A stretch of DNA of 64,000 bases from Virgisporangium ochraceum (GCF_016863655.1 NZ_BOPH01000031.1:62001-126000); one strand, 5' to 3'. Counted from the stretch's first letter, positions 26,272 through 35,213 are shown. Notes: generated by a model not told the origin, from the letters alone. Numbers and translations: made by a program.

Positions 26272-26889
26272 TCAGGGGAGGGGGCGGGCGGCGAGGGAGC
26301 GGATCAGGTCCCAGGGCGGCTCTGCCCGTGAGACGTCCTCCGGCCAGGCTTCGACCGTCTGCCTCGCCCACTCGGCCCAGGTCGCTATCGCGTCCCAGTA
26401 GCTTGTCAAACAGGCCACCACCAGCGTGGCCTGGGCGACCCGCTCCGGGAAGGGCCCGTCGCCGTCGGCGTACTCGCGGGCCACCTCGATGTTCTGGCGT
26501 TGCCGCTCCGCGGCCCACTCCGCCGCCGCCTTCAGGTTGGCCAGCAGGTCGGCCCGGCTGCCGTTCTCGCTGAAGAAGACCTTCAGCAGCAGCTCGAACT
26601 CCAGCGCCGGCCCGGCACCGGGCACGCCGACCCACTCCCTGAGGGCGGCCCGGCCGGCCGGCGTGATCTCGTAGACGGTGCTGGTGCGCCGGCCGACGGT
26701 ACGGGTGCTCGCCGTCGCCAGCCCCTGGGCCACCAGCTTCTTCGGCTCCTCGTACAGCTTGCTCTCGGCCCGGGGCCAGAAGTGGTGCAGGCTGCGGCTC
26801 ATCTGCTTGGTCAGCTCGTAGCTCGACCACGGCTGGATCGCCAGCAGGCCGAGGATCGCGTGCGAGGTCGTGGTGAGCGCCACCGTCAT
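26272..26889 (-). CDS. PadR-family transcriptional regulator
   Basis: A 205-residue regulator. The N-terminal winged helix is TTSHAILGLLAIQPWSSYEL with the wing TSTVYEITPAGRAALREWV near residue 80. The C-terminal helical dimerisation domain contains ELLLKVFFSENGSRADLLAN. PadR proteins usually repress themselves and a nearby transporter. The ATG is preceded by a short palindrome in the gap behind the ABC permease gene. It follows that permease by 28 nt, so it may be both co-transcribed and separately expressed. Confidence 0.9.
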   Translation of the reverse strand: MTVALTTTSHAILGLLAIQPWSSYELTKQMSRSLHHFWPRAESKLYEEPKKLVAQGLATASTRTVGRRTSTVYEITPAGRAALREWVGVPGAGPALEFELLLKVFFSENGSRADLLANLKAAAEWAAERQRQNIEVAREYADGDGPFPERVAQATLVVACLTSYWDAIATWAEWARQTVEAWPEDVSRAEPPWDLIRSLAARPLP

Positions 26890-26901
26890 GGGTCCAGTAT
26901 T

Positions 26902-26916
26902 ACTCCCAAGGGGAGT
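26902..26916. promoter_or_regulatory. palindrome before the PadR gene
   Basis: ACTCCC-AAG-GGGAGT is a perfect 6-bp inverted repeat in the 28-bp gap between the permease stop codon and the PadR start. On the minus strand a TAATAC box follows it. PadR operators are short palindromes, so this is a good candidate for autoregulation. Confidence 0.55.
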
Positions 26917-26917
26917 G

Positions 26918-27556
26918 CTAACGCCTGCCTTCCACGAGGCGGAACGTCGCGGCGGCCTGCCCCACGGCGAGCGCCAGCAGGGCACCGCCGAGCGCGAGCT
27001 GCGCCGGCCAGTACCGCGCCGCCCATCCCGAACTGCCATATGGGACCGCGCTGAGCACGCCGATCGTGGCGATGGTGACCAGCAGCGTGGTGCCGAGCGC
27101 CGGTACGGTACGCCGGATCACGGCGCCGGCGAGCGCGCCGGACGTCACCACGAACGCCGCCAACGCGTACGGCAGCACCCCGTGTACGAGGAAGCGCGGG
27201 TCGCCGGGGAGCACCGGCCCGGCGGTGCGCACCGTGCTCAGCGTCACCTGCTGGGCCGCGACCGCGAGCAGCGCGACGCCGACGGCGGCGCCGAGCCGGT
27301 ACGCGAGCCAGCGGCGGCGCGTGACCGACTGGGTCCATGCGAACTGGTGCGTGCCGAGTTCGAGCTCGCGGCTCACCAGCGGCGCGCCGAGGAGCAACGC
27401 GAGGAACAGGAACAGGTACGGCGTGAAGTTGACCGTGATGCCGGAGAACGTGTGCGGCCGCACGTCCTCGAGAACGGCCAGCAGCCCGAACAGCGCGAGG
27501 ATTCCGGCGACCCCGAGCGCGGTCGCGCGGGTCTGGCGCCAGGCCACCCAGGTCAC
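26918..27556 (-). CDS. ABC-type exporter permease
   Basis: A 212-residue membrane protein with six hydrophobic segments. It begins MTWVAWRQTRATALGVAGIL. It carries GAPLVSRELELGTHQFAWTQ, followed by SVTRRRWLAYRLG, a block shared with the permease at 52410-53426. Its ATG overlaps the ATPase stop codon by ATGA. With the GntR and ATPase genes it forms a YtrA-type operon of the kind that reacts to cell-wall antibiotics. It is shorter than the 338-residue paralogue. Confidence 0.88.
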   Translation of the reverse strand: MTWVAWRQTRATALGVAGILALFGLLAVLEDVRPHTFSGITVNFTPYLFLFLALLLGAPLVSRELELGTHQFAWTQSVTRRRWLAYRLGAAVGVALLAVAAQQVTLSTVRTAGPVLPGDPRFLVHGVLPYALAAFVVTSGALAGAVIRRTVPALGTTLLVTIATIGVLSAVPYGSSGWAARYWPAQLALGGALLALAVGQAAATFRLVEGRR

Positions 27557-28434
27557 GATGTCACCAGTTCCAGGGCGGGAAGCGTTGCGGCGTCGGGGTT
27601 GCGTAGGTAGGCGAGCACGATCTCCTCCAGGCTCGGTGTGCGGGTGGCCCAGCGCGGGTCGGCGAAGGTCCCGTTCGGGCGCAGCAGCGCGGTCGCCTGC
27701 CGGCCGCTGCCGCCCTCCTGGATGACCGTGTGCGGGGTCAGTGCGGCGGCGTGCTCGCGCAGGCCGTCGACGGCCAGGTGCGCGGCGCGCAGGTCGTCGA
27801 CGTCGCCGGCGAGCTGGACGCGGCCCTGCTGCACCATCACCAGGTGGTCGCAGGAGTCTTCGAGGTCGGCGAGCACGTGCGACGACAGCACCACGGTGAG
27901 GCCGTGCTCGGCGGTGGCGGCCATGAGGTCGCGCATGACGTCGTTGCGCCCCAGTGGGTCGAGGTCGGCCATGGGCTCGTCGAGCAGGACCAGCCGGGCG
28001 CGCTTGGCCAGGGTGAGCGTGAGCGCCACCTGGGCGCGCTGGCCGCCGGAGAGCCGGCCGACCCGCTGCGCCGACGGGATGTCGAGGCGGCGTAGGCGCT
28101 CGCGGGCGAACGGCTCGTCGAAGCGCGGGTTGAGCTCGCGGCAGAAGCGCACGGTGTCGTCGACGGTGAAGCGGGGGTAGAGCGGCTTGCTCTGCGCCAG
28201 GAACGCCACGGTGGGCAGGCCCTCGGGCGCCGCCGGGTCGCGGCCGTCAAGTCGCACCTCGCCCTCGGTGGGCCGGAGCAGGCCGGCGAGCACGCGCAGC
28301 AGCGTGGTCTTGCCGGCGCCGTTCGGGCCGACCAGCCCGACCACCCGGCCCGGCGGAACGGCGAACGAGCACCGCCGCAGCACCCACCGGCCCTTGAACC
28401 GCTGTCCGACGCCGGTCGCGGTGATCGCGTTCAT
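27553..28434 (-). CDS. ABC exporter ATP-binding protein
   Basis: A 293-residue ATPase. Walker A is GPNGAGKTTL, the Q-loop AFLAQSKPLY, the signature LSGGQRAQVALTL, Walker B LVLLDEPMADLDPLG and the H-loop VLSSHVLADLED. The C-terminal extension of about 80 residues contains a TPSLEEIVLAYLR element typical of ytrB-like ATPases. The start overlaps the GntR stop codon by ATGA and its stop codon overlaps the permease start, so the three are produced together. Confidence 0.93.
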   Translation of the reverse strand: MNAITATGVGQRFKGRWVLRRCSFAVPPGRVVGLVGPNGAGKTTLLRVLAGLLRPTEGEVRLDGRDPAAPEGLPTVAFLAQSKPLYPRFTVDDTVRFCRELNPRFDEPFARERLRRLDIPSAQRVGRLSGGQRAQVALTLTLAKRARLVLLDEPMADLDPLGRNDVMRDLMAATAEHGLTVVLSSHVLADLEDSCDHLVMVQQGRVQLAGDVDDLRAAHLAVDGLREHAAALTPHTVIQEGGSGRQATALLRPNGTFADPRWATRTPSLEEIVLAYLRNPDAATLPALELVTS

Positions 28435-28823
28435 GCGGCTCCCCGTCCGTAGGTGTCTGTGAAGGTCGCCTCGAACAGGGCCCGCACGTCGCCGGGCGCG
28501 AGGCCGGCCTGCTGCGCCGCGAGCATCCAGGTGGCGAGGCGGGTGCGTAGGCGCGGGTGCGCGGTGGCGGTCGCGGGCGGCGCCGAGGCGAGCACGAACG
28601 TGCCCACGCCGGCCCGCATCTCGACGACACCGGCGTGCTCCAGTTCGCGGTACGCCTTGAGGACGGTGTTGGGATTGATGCCGAGCGCCGCGACGACGCT
28701 CTTCGCGGTGGGCAGCTGGTCGCCGGGCACCAGCGTGCCCAGCCGCACGGCCTGCTGCACCTGCTGGATCAGCTGTTGGTAGGGCGGCAGTCCGCCCCGC
28801 CGGTCGAGATGGAAGTCGAGCAC
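28431..28823 (-). CDS. GntR-family regulator, YtrA subfamily
   Basis: A 130-residue small GntR protein. The winged helix shows LPPYQQLIQQVQQAVRLG, AKSVVAALGINPNTVLKAYR and ELEHAGVVEMRAGVGTFV. A short C-terminal helix region replaces the large effector domain, as in YtrA. I chose GTG 28823 because TATCGT (28831-28836 on the other strand) lies exactly seven bases upstream, as for a leaderless mRNA. A TTG at 28841 would lie inside the operator palindrome. It probably represses its own operon with the ABC genes. Confidence 0.9.
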   Translation of the reverse strand: MLDFHLDRRGGLPPYQQLIQQVQQAVRLGTLVPGDQLPTAKSVVAALGINPNTVLKAYRELEHAGVVEMRAGVGTFVLASAPPATATAHPRLRTRLATWMLAAQQAGLAPGDVRALFEATFTDTYGRGAA

Positions 28824-28834
28824 AGAGCGAACGA

Positions 28835-28860
28835 TAGACAACTAAATAACTAGTTGTCTA
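28835..28860 (-). promoter_or_regulatory. promoter with 10-bp inverted-repeat operator for the GntR-ABC operon
   Basis: TAGACAACTA (28835-28844) and TAGTTGTCTA (28851-28860) form a perfect inverted repeat with a 6-bp AT-rich spacer. It covers a TAGACA -35 and overlaps a TATCGT -10 read on the minus strand. The stop codon of the upstream peptidase gene lies inside it. Bound repressor would block RNA polymerase directly. Confidence 0.75.
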
Positions 28861-30661
28861 GTTCTTTGTCTCGCCGGATGCCGTCGAGGAACGCCAGCGT
28901 CCGCTCCCAGCAGAGGACCATGGTGTCGGGGCCGAACGACTGGTGGCCGCCGTCGAGCCAGACCAGGTCGAGCTCCTTGCCGTGCTCGCGCATGCGGCGT
29001 TCGAAGTCCTCCATCTGCGTGACCCCGATGCGGCTGTCGTTACGGGCCTGGATCACCAGCGCCGGCGCGGCGAAGTCGGCGACGTACGTGATCGGCGACG
29101 AGCGGGCCCACGCCTCGGGGCGCTCCTCCGGGGTCCCTCGCATCCAGCCGCGCATCGCGGCCTTCAGCGCGTCGGACACCTCCGCGTAGCTCGCGACGAG
29201 GTCGGCCTCGGCGACGATGCCGACGCCGCCGGCCCACAGGTCGGGCCGCCGGCCGAGCGCGAACAGCGTCAGGTAGCCGCCGTACGAGGCGCCGAACGCG
29301 AAGATCCGGTCGGGCCGGGCGATGCCCTCGCGCACGACCCATTCGTGGGCGGCGGCCATGTCGGCCAGCTCCCAGTGGCCCATGTCGCCCCAGATCTTCT
29401 CGGTGAAGTCGCGGCCGAAGCCGACCGAACCGCGGTAGTTCACGGAGATCCAGGCGTAGCCGTTGTCGAGGAACGCCTGTGCGCCCGGGTCGTACTTCTC
29501 GTACGCGATGTAGTGCGGGCCGCCGTGGGTCTCCAGGATCGTCGGGAACGGGCCGGTGCCCTCGGGGACGGCGACCCAGGCCTGCACGGTCGCGCCGTCG
29601 GCGCTCTCGAACGTCACCGATCGCCAGGGACGGCCGGGCGGCGCGGCGCCCGCCGCCAGCAGGACGCGGCGCTGCCGCCCGGTGGCGCCGTCGAGCTCCA
29701 CGATGGACGGTGCCGCGACCGCGGTCTGTCGCAGGCCGACGATGTTGCCGGCCGGGTCGTACCGGGCACCGCCGGCGATCGGGTCGTGGTAGGTGCCGGG
29801 CGGGTGGTCGAGCGCGGTCACCGTCGCGGTGGCGACGTCGTAGCTGTAGAGCCGCTGCGCGCCGGCGAGCCCGCAGAGCAGGATGCGGCCGGCGTCGGGT
29901 GACCAGTCCAGCGCGACGACGTCGCCGTCGACGTCGGGCAGGTCGATGTCGGTGCGTTCGCCGGTGCGCGGGTTCCATACCAGCGGGCGGGAGACGCCGG
30001 TGCGGGTCGTCGTGGCGACGACGCGGTCGTCGCCGTCCACCTGGCTGAACACCGTGCCGACGATGCTGGTCTCCGGGCCGTCGTCGAGCTCGGCGACGAG
30101 GTCGCCGGTGGTGGTGTCGAGGACGAGCAGGGTGTACTGGCGCACGCCCTTCGCCCGGGCCGTCGACCAGCAGGCGGCGAGGTCACCGCGGGCGGAGGCC
30201 AGCGCGCCCCAGGTCTCCCAGGTGTCGCGGTACAGCAGGCGCGGTTCGCCGCCCTCGGGGATCGCGTACAACGCGAAGCCGTCGGGGTTCACCGGGTTGA
30301 TGACCACGAGCGAGCCGTCGCCGTCGAAGCCGACCCCGCGCAGCGTGTACGGGGGCAGGTCGGGGGTGAGGTCCTCGGTGTCGCCGCCGTCGACCGGCAC
30401 CCGCACCAGGTGGCCGAACTCCGATCCCTGCTCGTCGCGGAGGTGGTGGACGTACCTGCCGGCCGGGTCGATCCAGCCGTCGAGCACGTTCAGCGGGTCG
30501 CCGGTGCGGGCGTCGAGCCGGTCGGACGCGGCGTCCCAGACGAACAGTTGCGTGGTCGAGCCGTCCTGGCTGGCGACGACCAGCCACCGGTCGGGGTGGT
30601 GGCGGGCGGGGGAGGCCAGCCAGATCTGCGGTGCCCGGAAACGGTCGCGCCAGTCGGTCAT
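28850..30661 (-). CDS. S9 family prolyl oligopeptidase-like serine peptidase
   Basis: A cytosolic serine peptidase of 603 residues. Residues 1-350 are a beta-propeller gate with repeated WD-like blades (LDWSPDAGRILLCG). The C-terminal alpha/beta-hydrolase domain has the nucleophile GASYGGYLTLF, the acid in QARNDSRIG and the histidine in DGGHQSFGPD. It also has the HGGPHYIAYEKYDPG oxyanion element. I chose ATG 30661 (MTDWRDRF) because GGAGGGG is 9 nt upstream; ATG 30694 adds eleven residues. Typical role: cleaving short peptides after proline. Confidence 0.92.
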   Translation of the reverse strand: MTDWRDRFRAPQIWLASPARHHPDRWLVVASQDGSTTQLFVWDAASDRLDARTGDPLNVLDGWIDPAGRYVHHLRDEQGSEFGHLVRVPVDGGDTEDLTPDLPPYTLRGVGFDGDGSLVVINPVNPDGFALYAIPEGGEPRLLYRDTWETWGALASARGDLAACWSTARAKGVRQYTLLVLDTTTGDLVAELDDGPETSIVGTVFSQVDGDDRVVATTTRTGVSRPLVWNPRTGERTDIDLPDVDGDVVALDWSPDAGRILLCGLAGAQRLYSYDVATATVTALDHPPGTYHDPIAGGARYDPAGNIVGLRQTAVAAPSIVELDGATGRQRRVLLAAGAAPPGRPWRSVTFESADGATVQAWVAVPEGTGPFPTILETHGGPHYIAYEKYDPGAQAFLDNGYAWISVNYRGSVGFGRDFTEKIWGDMGHWELADMAAAHEWVVREGIARPDRIFAFGASYGGYLTLFALGRRPDLWAGGVGIVAEADLVASYAEVSDALKAAMRGWMRGTPEERPEAWARSSPITYVADFAAPALVIQARNDSRIGVTQMEDFERRMREHGKELDLVWLDGGHQSFGPDTMVLCWERTLAFLDGIRRDKELDN

Positions 30662-30675
30662 GGGGGTGCCCCTCC

Positions 30676-30699
30676 ACTGATTGAGGAAATTCAATCAGT
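30676..30699. promoter_or_regulatory. 9-bp inverted repeat before the S9 peptidase gene
   Basis: ACTGATTGA and TCAATCAGT flank GGAAAT. The element is AT-rich in a GC-rich genome and lies between the kinase stop codon and the peptidase start. It overlaps the ATG of the longer alternative start. An operator is more likely than a terminator because the stem is weak. A second small hairpin (GCGTAG/CTACGC) overlaps the kinase stop codon at 30701-30718. Confidence 0.5.
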
Positions 30700-30712
30700 A
30701 GCGTAGCGCCGA

Positions 30713-32377
30713 CTACGCGTTCAGGGGGAGGGCGAGCGTGAACGTCGTGCCGACGCCGAGCCGGCTCGACACGCGGAGCTGGCCCTGATGGTCCACGGTG
30801 ATCTGGCGCGCGATCGTGAGACCCAGCCCGCTGCCGCCGGAGGCCCGGTCGCGCGCGGCGTCGGCCCGCCAGAAGCGCTTGAACACGTGCGGCAGGTCGC
30901 CCTCGGCGATGCCGCGCCCGGTGTCGGTGACCTCCACGACGGCCTGCCCGGCCGAGGCGTACGCGTACAACGTCAGTGTGCCGCCCGCCGGGGTGTACCG
31001 CACGCCGTTGGTGATGAGGTTGCCCAGGACCTGCCGGATGCGGTCCTGGTCGACCAGCACCGGCAGCGAGTTGTTGGCGTAGGCGGTCAGCGCGACCCCG
31101 GCCTCCTCCGCCACCGCGAGGTGCGCCCGGGCGCTCATCGCGACCAGCTCGGCCAGGTCGGTCGGCTCGCGCCGGTAGGCCAGGCTGCCGGCCTCGGCGA
31201 GCGCCAGGTCCTGCAGATCGTCGAGGATGCGCCGCTGCAGCAGCACCTCCTCGTACAGCGACCCGAAGAGCTCGGGGCTGGGCCGCACCACCCCGTCCTG
31301 GAGCGCCTCCAGGTACCCGCGCAGGTTCGACAGCGGGGTGCGCAGTTCGTGCGCGACGCTGGCCACCAGCCGGCGCTGGTCCTCCTCGGCGTGCTGGATC
31401 GCCTCGGCCATCCGGTTGAACGAGTACGACAGCTGTCCCAGCTCGTCGTTGCCGCCTACGGTCACGCGCGCGTCGAAGTCGCCGTCGGTCAACCGGCGGG
31501 ACGCGGCGGTCAGCGACCGGATGGGCCGGCTCACCTGCCGCGCGATGAGCGCGGTACCGACGAGCGCGAGCAGGGTCACCGCGCCCGCGGCGATGATCAG
31601 CGGGGTGCCGAGCAGGTCGGCCGGTTCGCTGTCGATGCCGCCGAGGAACAGCTGCAGCGGCTCGGGACCGACCTGCGCCACCCGGTCGGAGAACTCGCCC
31701 TCCAGGCACGCCCGGAACCGTTCGTCGGTGATCGGGCAGGTTTCGAGGCCGGCGGCGTCGGAGGCGACACCCTCGTCGGCCCGGACCGCCGCCTGCTTGT
31801 CGCAGTCGATGAAGTCGCGGGAGACGGCGTTGGCGGTCGCGACGCCGTTCTCGCCCTCGATCAGCGGCAGCACCTGCTTGTAGCCGTTCCAGACGCAGGT
31901 GGTGAGGTGCACGGTGTACCGGTAGTCGCGCAGGGCCTCCTGCACCCAGTTGCGCGCGAACCGGGCCCGCTCGAACACGACCTTCTCGTTCGCCGGGTCG
32001 GCCGGGAACACCCGCTCCGGGATCTTCAGCTTCGGCCGCGGGTCGACCAGGTTCGCGGTGCCGAGCGTCGGACGGGCGGCCCGCTGGGCGAGGTGGTCGC
32101 TGTCGACGATCACGTTGCCGTTGATCGTGGCCATCCGGATCCGCACCCGGTACTCGTCGGACAGCTCCCGCACCCGGCCGTCGACGCCCTGCCAGGTACC
32201 ACGGTCGTGGGCGAAGTCGCCGAGCGTGCGGGTGATCACCGCGGTGTCGCGTTTGCTCGCCGCCACGGCGTCGGACACCCGCTTCGACGCGAGACTGAGC
32301 GTGAGCCACGCCGTCGCGCCGATCGCGGTGACCGCGACCAGCATGACCAGCAGGAACACCCGCAGCCGGAACGACAC
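30713..32377 (-). CDS. sensor histidine kinase with large extracellular domain
   Basis: A 554-residue membrane kinase. TM1 (VFLLVMLVAVTAIGATAWL) is followed by about 220 extracellular residues with four cysteines (HLTTCVWNGYK, DFIDCDKQ, LETCPITDERFRACLEGEF) that may form disulfides. TM2 is IIAAGAVTLLALVGTALIA, then HAMP. The H-box is SVAHELRTPLSNLRGYLE, and the ATPase has VTDTGRGIAEGDLPHVFKRF. The GTG start overlaps the regulator stop codon by one base. The exposed cysteine-rich sensor suggests detection of an envelope signal. Confidence 0.93.
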   Translation of the reverse strand: MSFRLRVFLLVMLVAVTAIGATAWLTLSLASKRVSDAVAASKRDTAVITRTLGDFAHDRGTWQGVDGRVRELSDEYRVRIRMATINGNVIVDSDHLAQRAARPTLGTANLVDPRPKLKIPERVFPADPANEKVVFERARFARNWVQEALRDYRYTVHLTTCVWNGYKQVLPLIEGENGVATANAVSRDFIDCDKQAAVRADEGVASDAAGLETCPITDERFRACLEGEFSDRVAQVGPEPLQLFLGGIDSEPADLLGTPLIIAAGAVTLLALVGTALIARQVSRPIRSLTAASRRLTDGDFDARVTVGGNDELGQLSYSFNRMAEAIQHAEEDQRRLVASVAHELRTPLSNLRGYLEALQDGVVRPSPELFGSLYEEVLLQRRILDDLQDLALAEAGSLAYRREPTDLAELVAMSARAHLAVAEEAGVALTAYANNSLPVLVDQDRIRQVLGNLITNGVRYTPAGGTLTLYAYASAGQAVVEVTDTGRGIAEGDLPHVFKRFWRADAARDRASGGSGLGLTIARQITVDHQGQLRVSSRLGVGTTFTLALPLNA

Positions 32378-33063
32378 TACTGGTCAGCCATCCGGTACCC
32401 CCGCCCGTACACCGTCTGCACGTACCGCGGCGCGGCCGGGTCGGCCTCGATCTTCCGCCGCAGGTTCACCACGTGGGCGTCCACGGTACGCGCGGACACC
32501 TCGTAGTCGAACCCGAACGTCCGGTTGATGATCTCACCGCGGGTGTAGACGCGGCCGGGTTCGCTCGCGAGCAGTTCGAGGATGCCGAACTCCTTGGCCG
32601 TCAGCTGCACCTGCGCGCCGTCGACCCGCACCTCGAACCGGTCGGCGTCGATCTCCAGCCCGCCGACCCGCAGCACCGGCCTACCACCACCGGAGCTGAC
32701 CCCGGTGCGGCGCAGCAGCGCGCGCACCCGGGCGGTGAGCTCGCGCGGGCTCACCGGCTTGGCGAGGTAGTCGTCGGCGCCGAGGTCGAGCCCGAGGAGC
32801 ATGTCCTCCTCGGTGGTCCGGGCGGTCACCAGCAGGATCGCGACGCTCGACTCGGCGCGCAGGATGCGGCACACGTCGAGCCCGTCGACGAGTGGCATCA
32901 TCACGTCGAGCACCACGAGGTCGGGCCGGCGGGCGCGGCACTGGTCCAGTGCGGCGCGTCCGTTGCCCACCGTGAGGACGTCGTGGCCCTCGCGTTCGAG
33001 GTAGAGGCGGATCAGCTCCGCCTGCTTGCGGTCGTCGTCGGCGACCAGGATCCGGGCACCCAT
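32377..33063 (-). CDS. OmpR/PhoB-family response regulator
   Basis: A 228-residue regulator. Receiver: ILVADDDRKQAELI, phosphorylation Asp in LVVLDVMMPLVDG, switch LLVTARTTEED, and lysine YLAKPVSPRE. The DNA-binding winged helix ends with VDAHVVNLRRKIEADPAAPR and VQTVYGRGYRM. I used ATG 33063; a longer frame to 33150 would cover the divergent promoter region. Its partner kinase overlaps it. The 144-bp gap upstream is shared with the divergent asparagine synthetase gene. Confidence 0.94.
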   Translation of the reverse strand: MGARILVADDDRKQAELIRLYLEREGHDVLTVGNGRAALDQCRARRPDLVVLDVMMPLVDGLDVCRILRAESSVAILLVTARTTEEDMLLGLDLGADDYLAKPVSPRELTARVRALLRRTGVSSGGGRPVLRVGGLEIDADRFEVRVDGAQVQLTAKEFGILELLASEPGRVYTRGEIINRTFGFDYEVSARTVDAHVVNLRRKIEADPAAPRYVQTVYGRGYRMADQ

Positions 33064-33207
33064 CGCCGCACATTGTGACCTGCCGGCGCACCTGACGACG
33101 GGGCGATTGTGAGAAACCTGTGAAGATGCTGTGCGAAGCCGTTGTGCCATGATTTCCGGCCGGCTTCTTCATAAGTTTCTGACAGTCGTTTCCCTACCGT
33201 CCGTCGC

Positions 33208-35097
33208 ATGTGCGGATTCCTGGTGTTCATCGGCCCGAACGGCGCGGTGGACGTGCGTTTCGCGGAGGCGCTGGAGACGATCCACCACCGCGGTCCCGAC
33301 GCCTCCGGCATGGAAGCCGTCGACGGCGCGGTGTTCGGCTTCAAGCGACTGTCGATTATCGAGATCGCCGACGGACAGCAGCCGGTCCGGTACGGCCGGT
33401 GGACAGTGGTGTTCAACGGCGAGATCTACAACTACCGCGAGCTGCGCGAGGAACTGCTGACGGTGGCGACGGCGCCGATCGTCAGCGAGGCCGACGTGAT
33501 CGCGGCCGCCTTCGAGCACTGGGGACCGTCGGCGCTGCACCGGTTCCGCGGCATGTTCGCGCTCGTGGCGTGGGACGCCGAGACCGGAACCGGCTACGCC
33601 GCCCGCGACCCGTTCGGCATCAAGCCGCTGTACCACGCGCGCACGCCCGAGGGCCTGTACCTCGCGAGCGAGAAGAAGGCGCTGCAGCCGTTCGTCACCA
33701 CCACCGGCCGGGTGGACCACGACGCGCTGTCGCACTACATGAGCATGCAGTACGTGCCGGAGCCGGCCACGCTCACGCCGCACGTGCGCCGGCTGCAGGC
33801 CGGTCACCTCCTCACGGTGCGGGCCGGCGACCCCGAACCGGTCGTCGAGGCGTACTTCCGGCCGTCGTTCCGGCCGGTCGCCGCCTACTCCGGCGGAGGG
33901 GAGCGCGCGGCCGTCTCCGTGGTCCGCGACGCGCTGCGCGACTCCGTGCACCGGCACCTGCTCGCCGAGGTGCCCGTGGGCGCGTTCCTGTCGAGCGGGG
34001 TCGACTCGACCGCGGTGGTGGCGCTGGCCCGCGAGGTCGTTCCGGACCTCCGCACGTACACGGTCGGGTTCACCGGTGACACGTACTCCGAGGTCGACGT
34101 CGCGCAGCGGACCGCCCGGCACCTCGGTGTCGAGCTGACCGCCACGTTCGTCACCCCGCAGGACGTCATCGAGGCGCTGCCCCGCATCGTGTGGCACCTC
34201 GACGACCCGGTGGCCGACCCCGCGCTGGTCCCGTTGTACTTCCTCGCCCGGCGCGCGGCGCGCGACGTGACCGTCGTGCTCTCGGGAGAGGGCGCCGACG
34301 AACTCTTCGGCGGCTACGAGATCTACCGCGAGCCGGCGTCGCTCGCGGCCGTGGCGGGCCTGCCGCCGTCGCTCAAACGCGGGCTGCGCAAGCTGTCGAC
34401 CGTGCTGCCGGAGGGCGTGAAGGGCCGCAGCTTCCTCGACCGCGCGACCACGCCGATCGAGGAGCGTTACTGGGGAAACGCCCGCATCTTCACACCGGAG
34501 CAGAAGGCGGACCTGTTGCAGGGGCACGTGGTCCCGCTCACCGACGTCACCGGCCCGGTGTACGACCGCGCGGCCGGGCTCGACCCGGTGTCGGCGATGC
34601 AGTACGTGGACCTGAACACGTGGCTGCCCGGCGACATCCTCACCAAGGCCGACCGGATGACGATGGCGCACTCGCTCGAACTGCGCGTGCCGTTCCTCGA
34701 CCGGGTCGTGTACGCGGCGGCGGCGGCGCTGCCGCCGGAGCTGAAGCTGGCCCGCACCACCAAGTACGCGTTGCGTGAAGCGGTGCGCGGCATCGTGCCG
34801 GACTTCATCGTCGACCGCCCGAAGCTCGGCTTCCCGACCCCGACGCGGGCGTGGCTGCGCGGTCCGGTGGGCGAGTGGGCCGGCGACGTGTTCGCGGCGT
34901 CGGACGCGGGCGACCTCGTCGACCTCGCGTACGTGCAGAGCCTGCTGACCATGCACCGGGTCGGACGGGCCGACCACGCGCGCAAGATCTGGACCGTGCT
35001 GATGTTCTGCCTCTGGCACGCTCAGGCCACGGCACCGGCGCCGGCGGTGCCGAGCTTCGCGCGCCCCGCGACCCGCATGGTGCCCGCGCCTGTCTGA
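33208..35097 (+). CDS. asnB: glutamine-hydrolysing asparagine synthase
   Basis: A 629-residue AsnB-type enzyme that makes asparagine from aspartate, glutamine and ATP. The class II glutaminase domain starts with the essential Cys2 (MCGFLVFIGPNG) and shows HHRGPDASG and VFNGEIYNYRE. The synthetase domain has the PPi loop LSSGVDSTAV near residue 268, and GEGADELFGGYE and SLELRVPFLD later. TACCGT lies seven bases before the ATG, suggesting leaderless expression. It stands alone, with a terminator following. Some AsnB relatives amidate other substrates, so the exact role is not certain. Confidence 0.93.
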   Translation: MCGFLVFIGPNGAVDVRFAEALETIHHRGPDASGMEAVDGAVFGFKRLSIIEIADGQQPVRYGRWTVVFNGEIYNYRELREELLTVATAPIVSEADVIAAAFEHWGPSALHRFRGMFALVAWDAETGTGYAARDPFGIKPLYHARTPEGLYLASEKKALQPFVTTTGRVDHDALSHYMSMQYVPEPATLTPHVRRLQAGHLLTVRAGDPEPVVEAYFRPSFRPVAAYSGGGERAAVSVVRDALRDSVHRHLLAEVPVGAFLSSGVDSTAVVALAREVVPDLRTYTVGFTGDTYSEVDVAQRTARHLGVELTATFVTPQDVIEALPRIVWHLDDPVADPALVPLYFLARRAARDVTVVLSGEGADELFGGYEIYREPASLAAVAGLPPSLKRGLRKLSTVLPEGVKGRSFLDRATTPIEERYWGNARIFTPEQKADLLQGHVVPLTDVTGPVYDRAAGLDPVSAMQYVDLNTWLPGDILTKADRMTMAHSLELRVPFLDRVVYAAAAALPPELKLARTTKYALREAVRGIVPDFIVDRPKLGFPTPTRAWLRGPVGEWAGDVFAASDAGDLVDLAYVQSLLTMHRVGRADHARKIWTVLMFCLWHAQATAPAPAVPSFARPATRMVPAPV

Positions 35098-35120
35098 GGT
35101 CACGACCCGGTACCACCTGA

Positions 35121-35147
35121 GGGCCGCCCGCTTCCCGCGGGCGGCCC
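35121..35147 (+). terminator. intrinsic terminator after asnB
   Basis: Perfect 11-bp GC stem GGGCCGCCCGC/GCGGGCGGCCC with a 5-nt loop, followed by CTTCATG. It lies 23 nt after the asnB stop codon. Confidence 0.8.
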
Positions 35148-35191
35148 CTTCATGTTCACTCCCTGTCGGGGGGTCGACACCTGGCGAGGCG

Positions 35192-35213
35192 CTTTTGTTG
35201 AGCCCAGCAAAAG
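35192..35213. promoter_or_regulatory. AT-rich inverted repeat upstream of the sugar operon
   Basis: CTTTTGTTG and CAGCAAAAG, spaced by 4 nt, form an imperfect inverted repeat (one G-T pair) in an unusually AT-rich patch of the 244-bp leader before the ROK regulator gene. GGAAACGATTC follows at 35217-35227 and resembles half of a LacI-type operator. These are candidate operators and promoter for the sugar locus. Otherwise the leader shows nothing recognisable. Confidence 0.5.
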
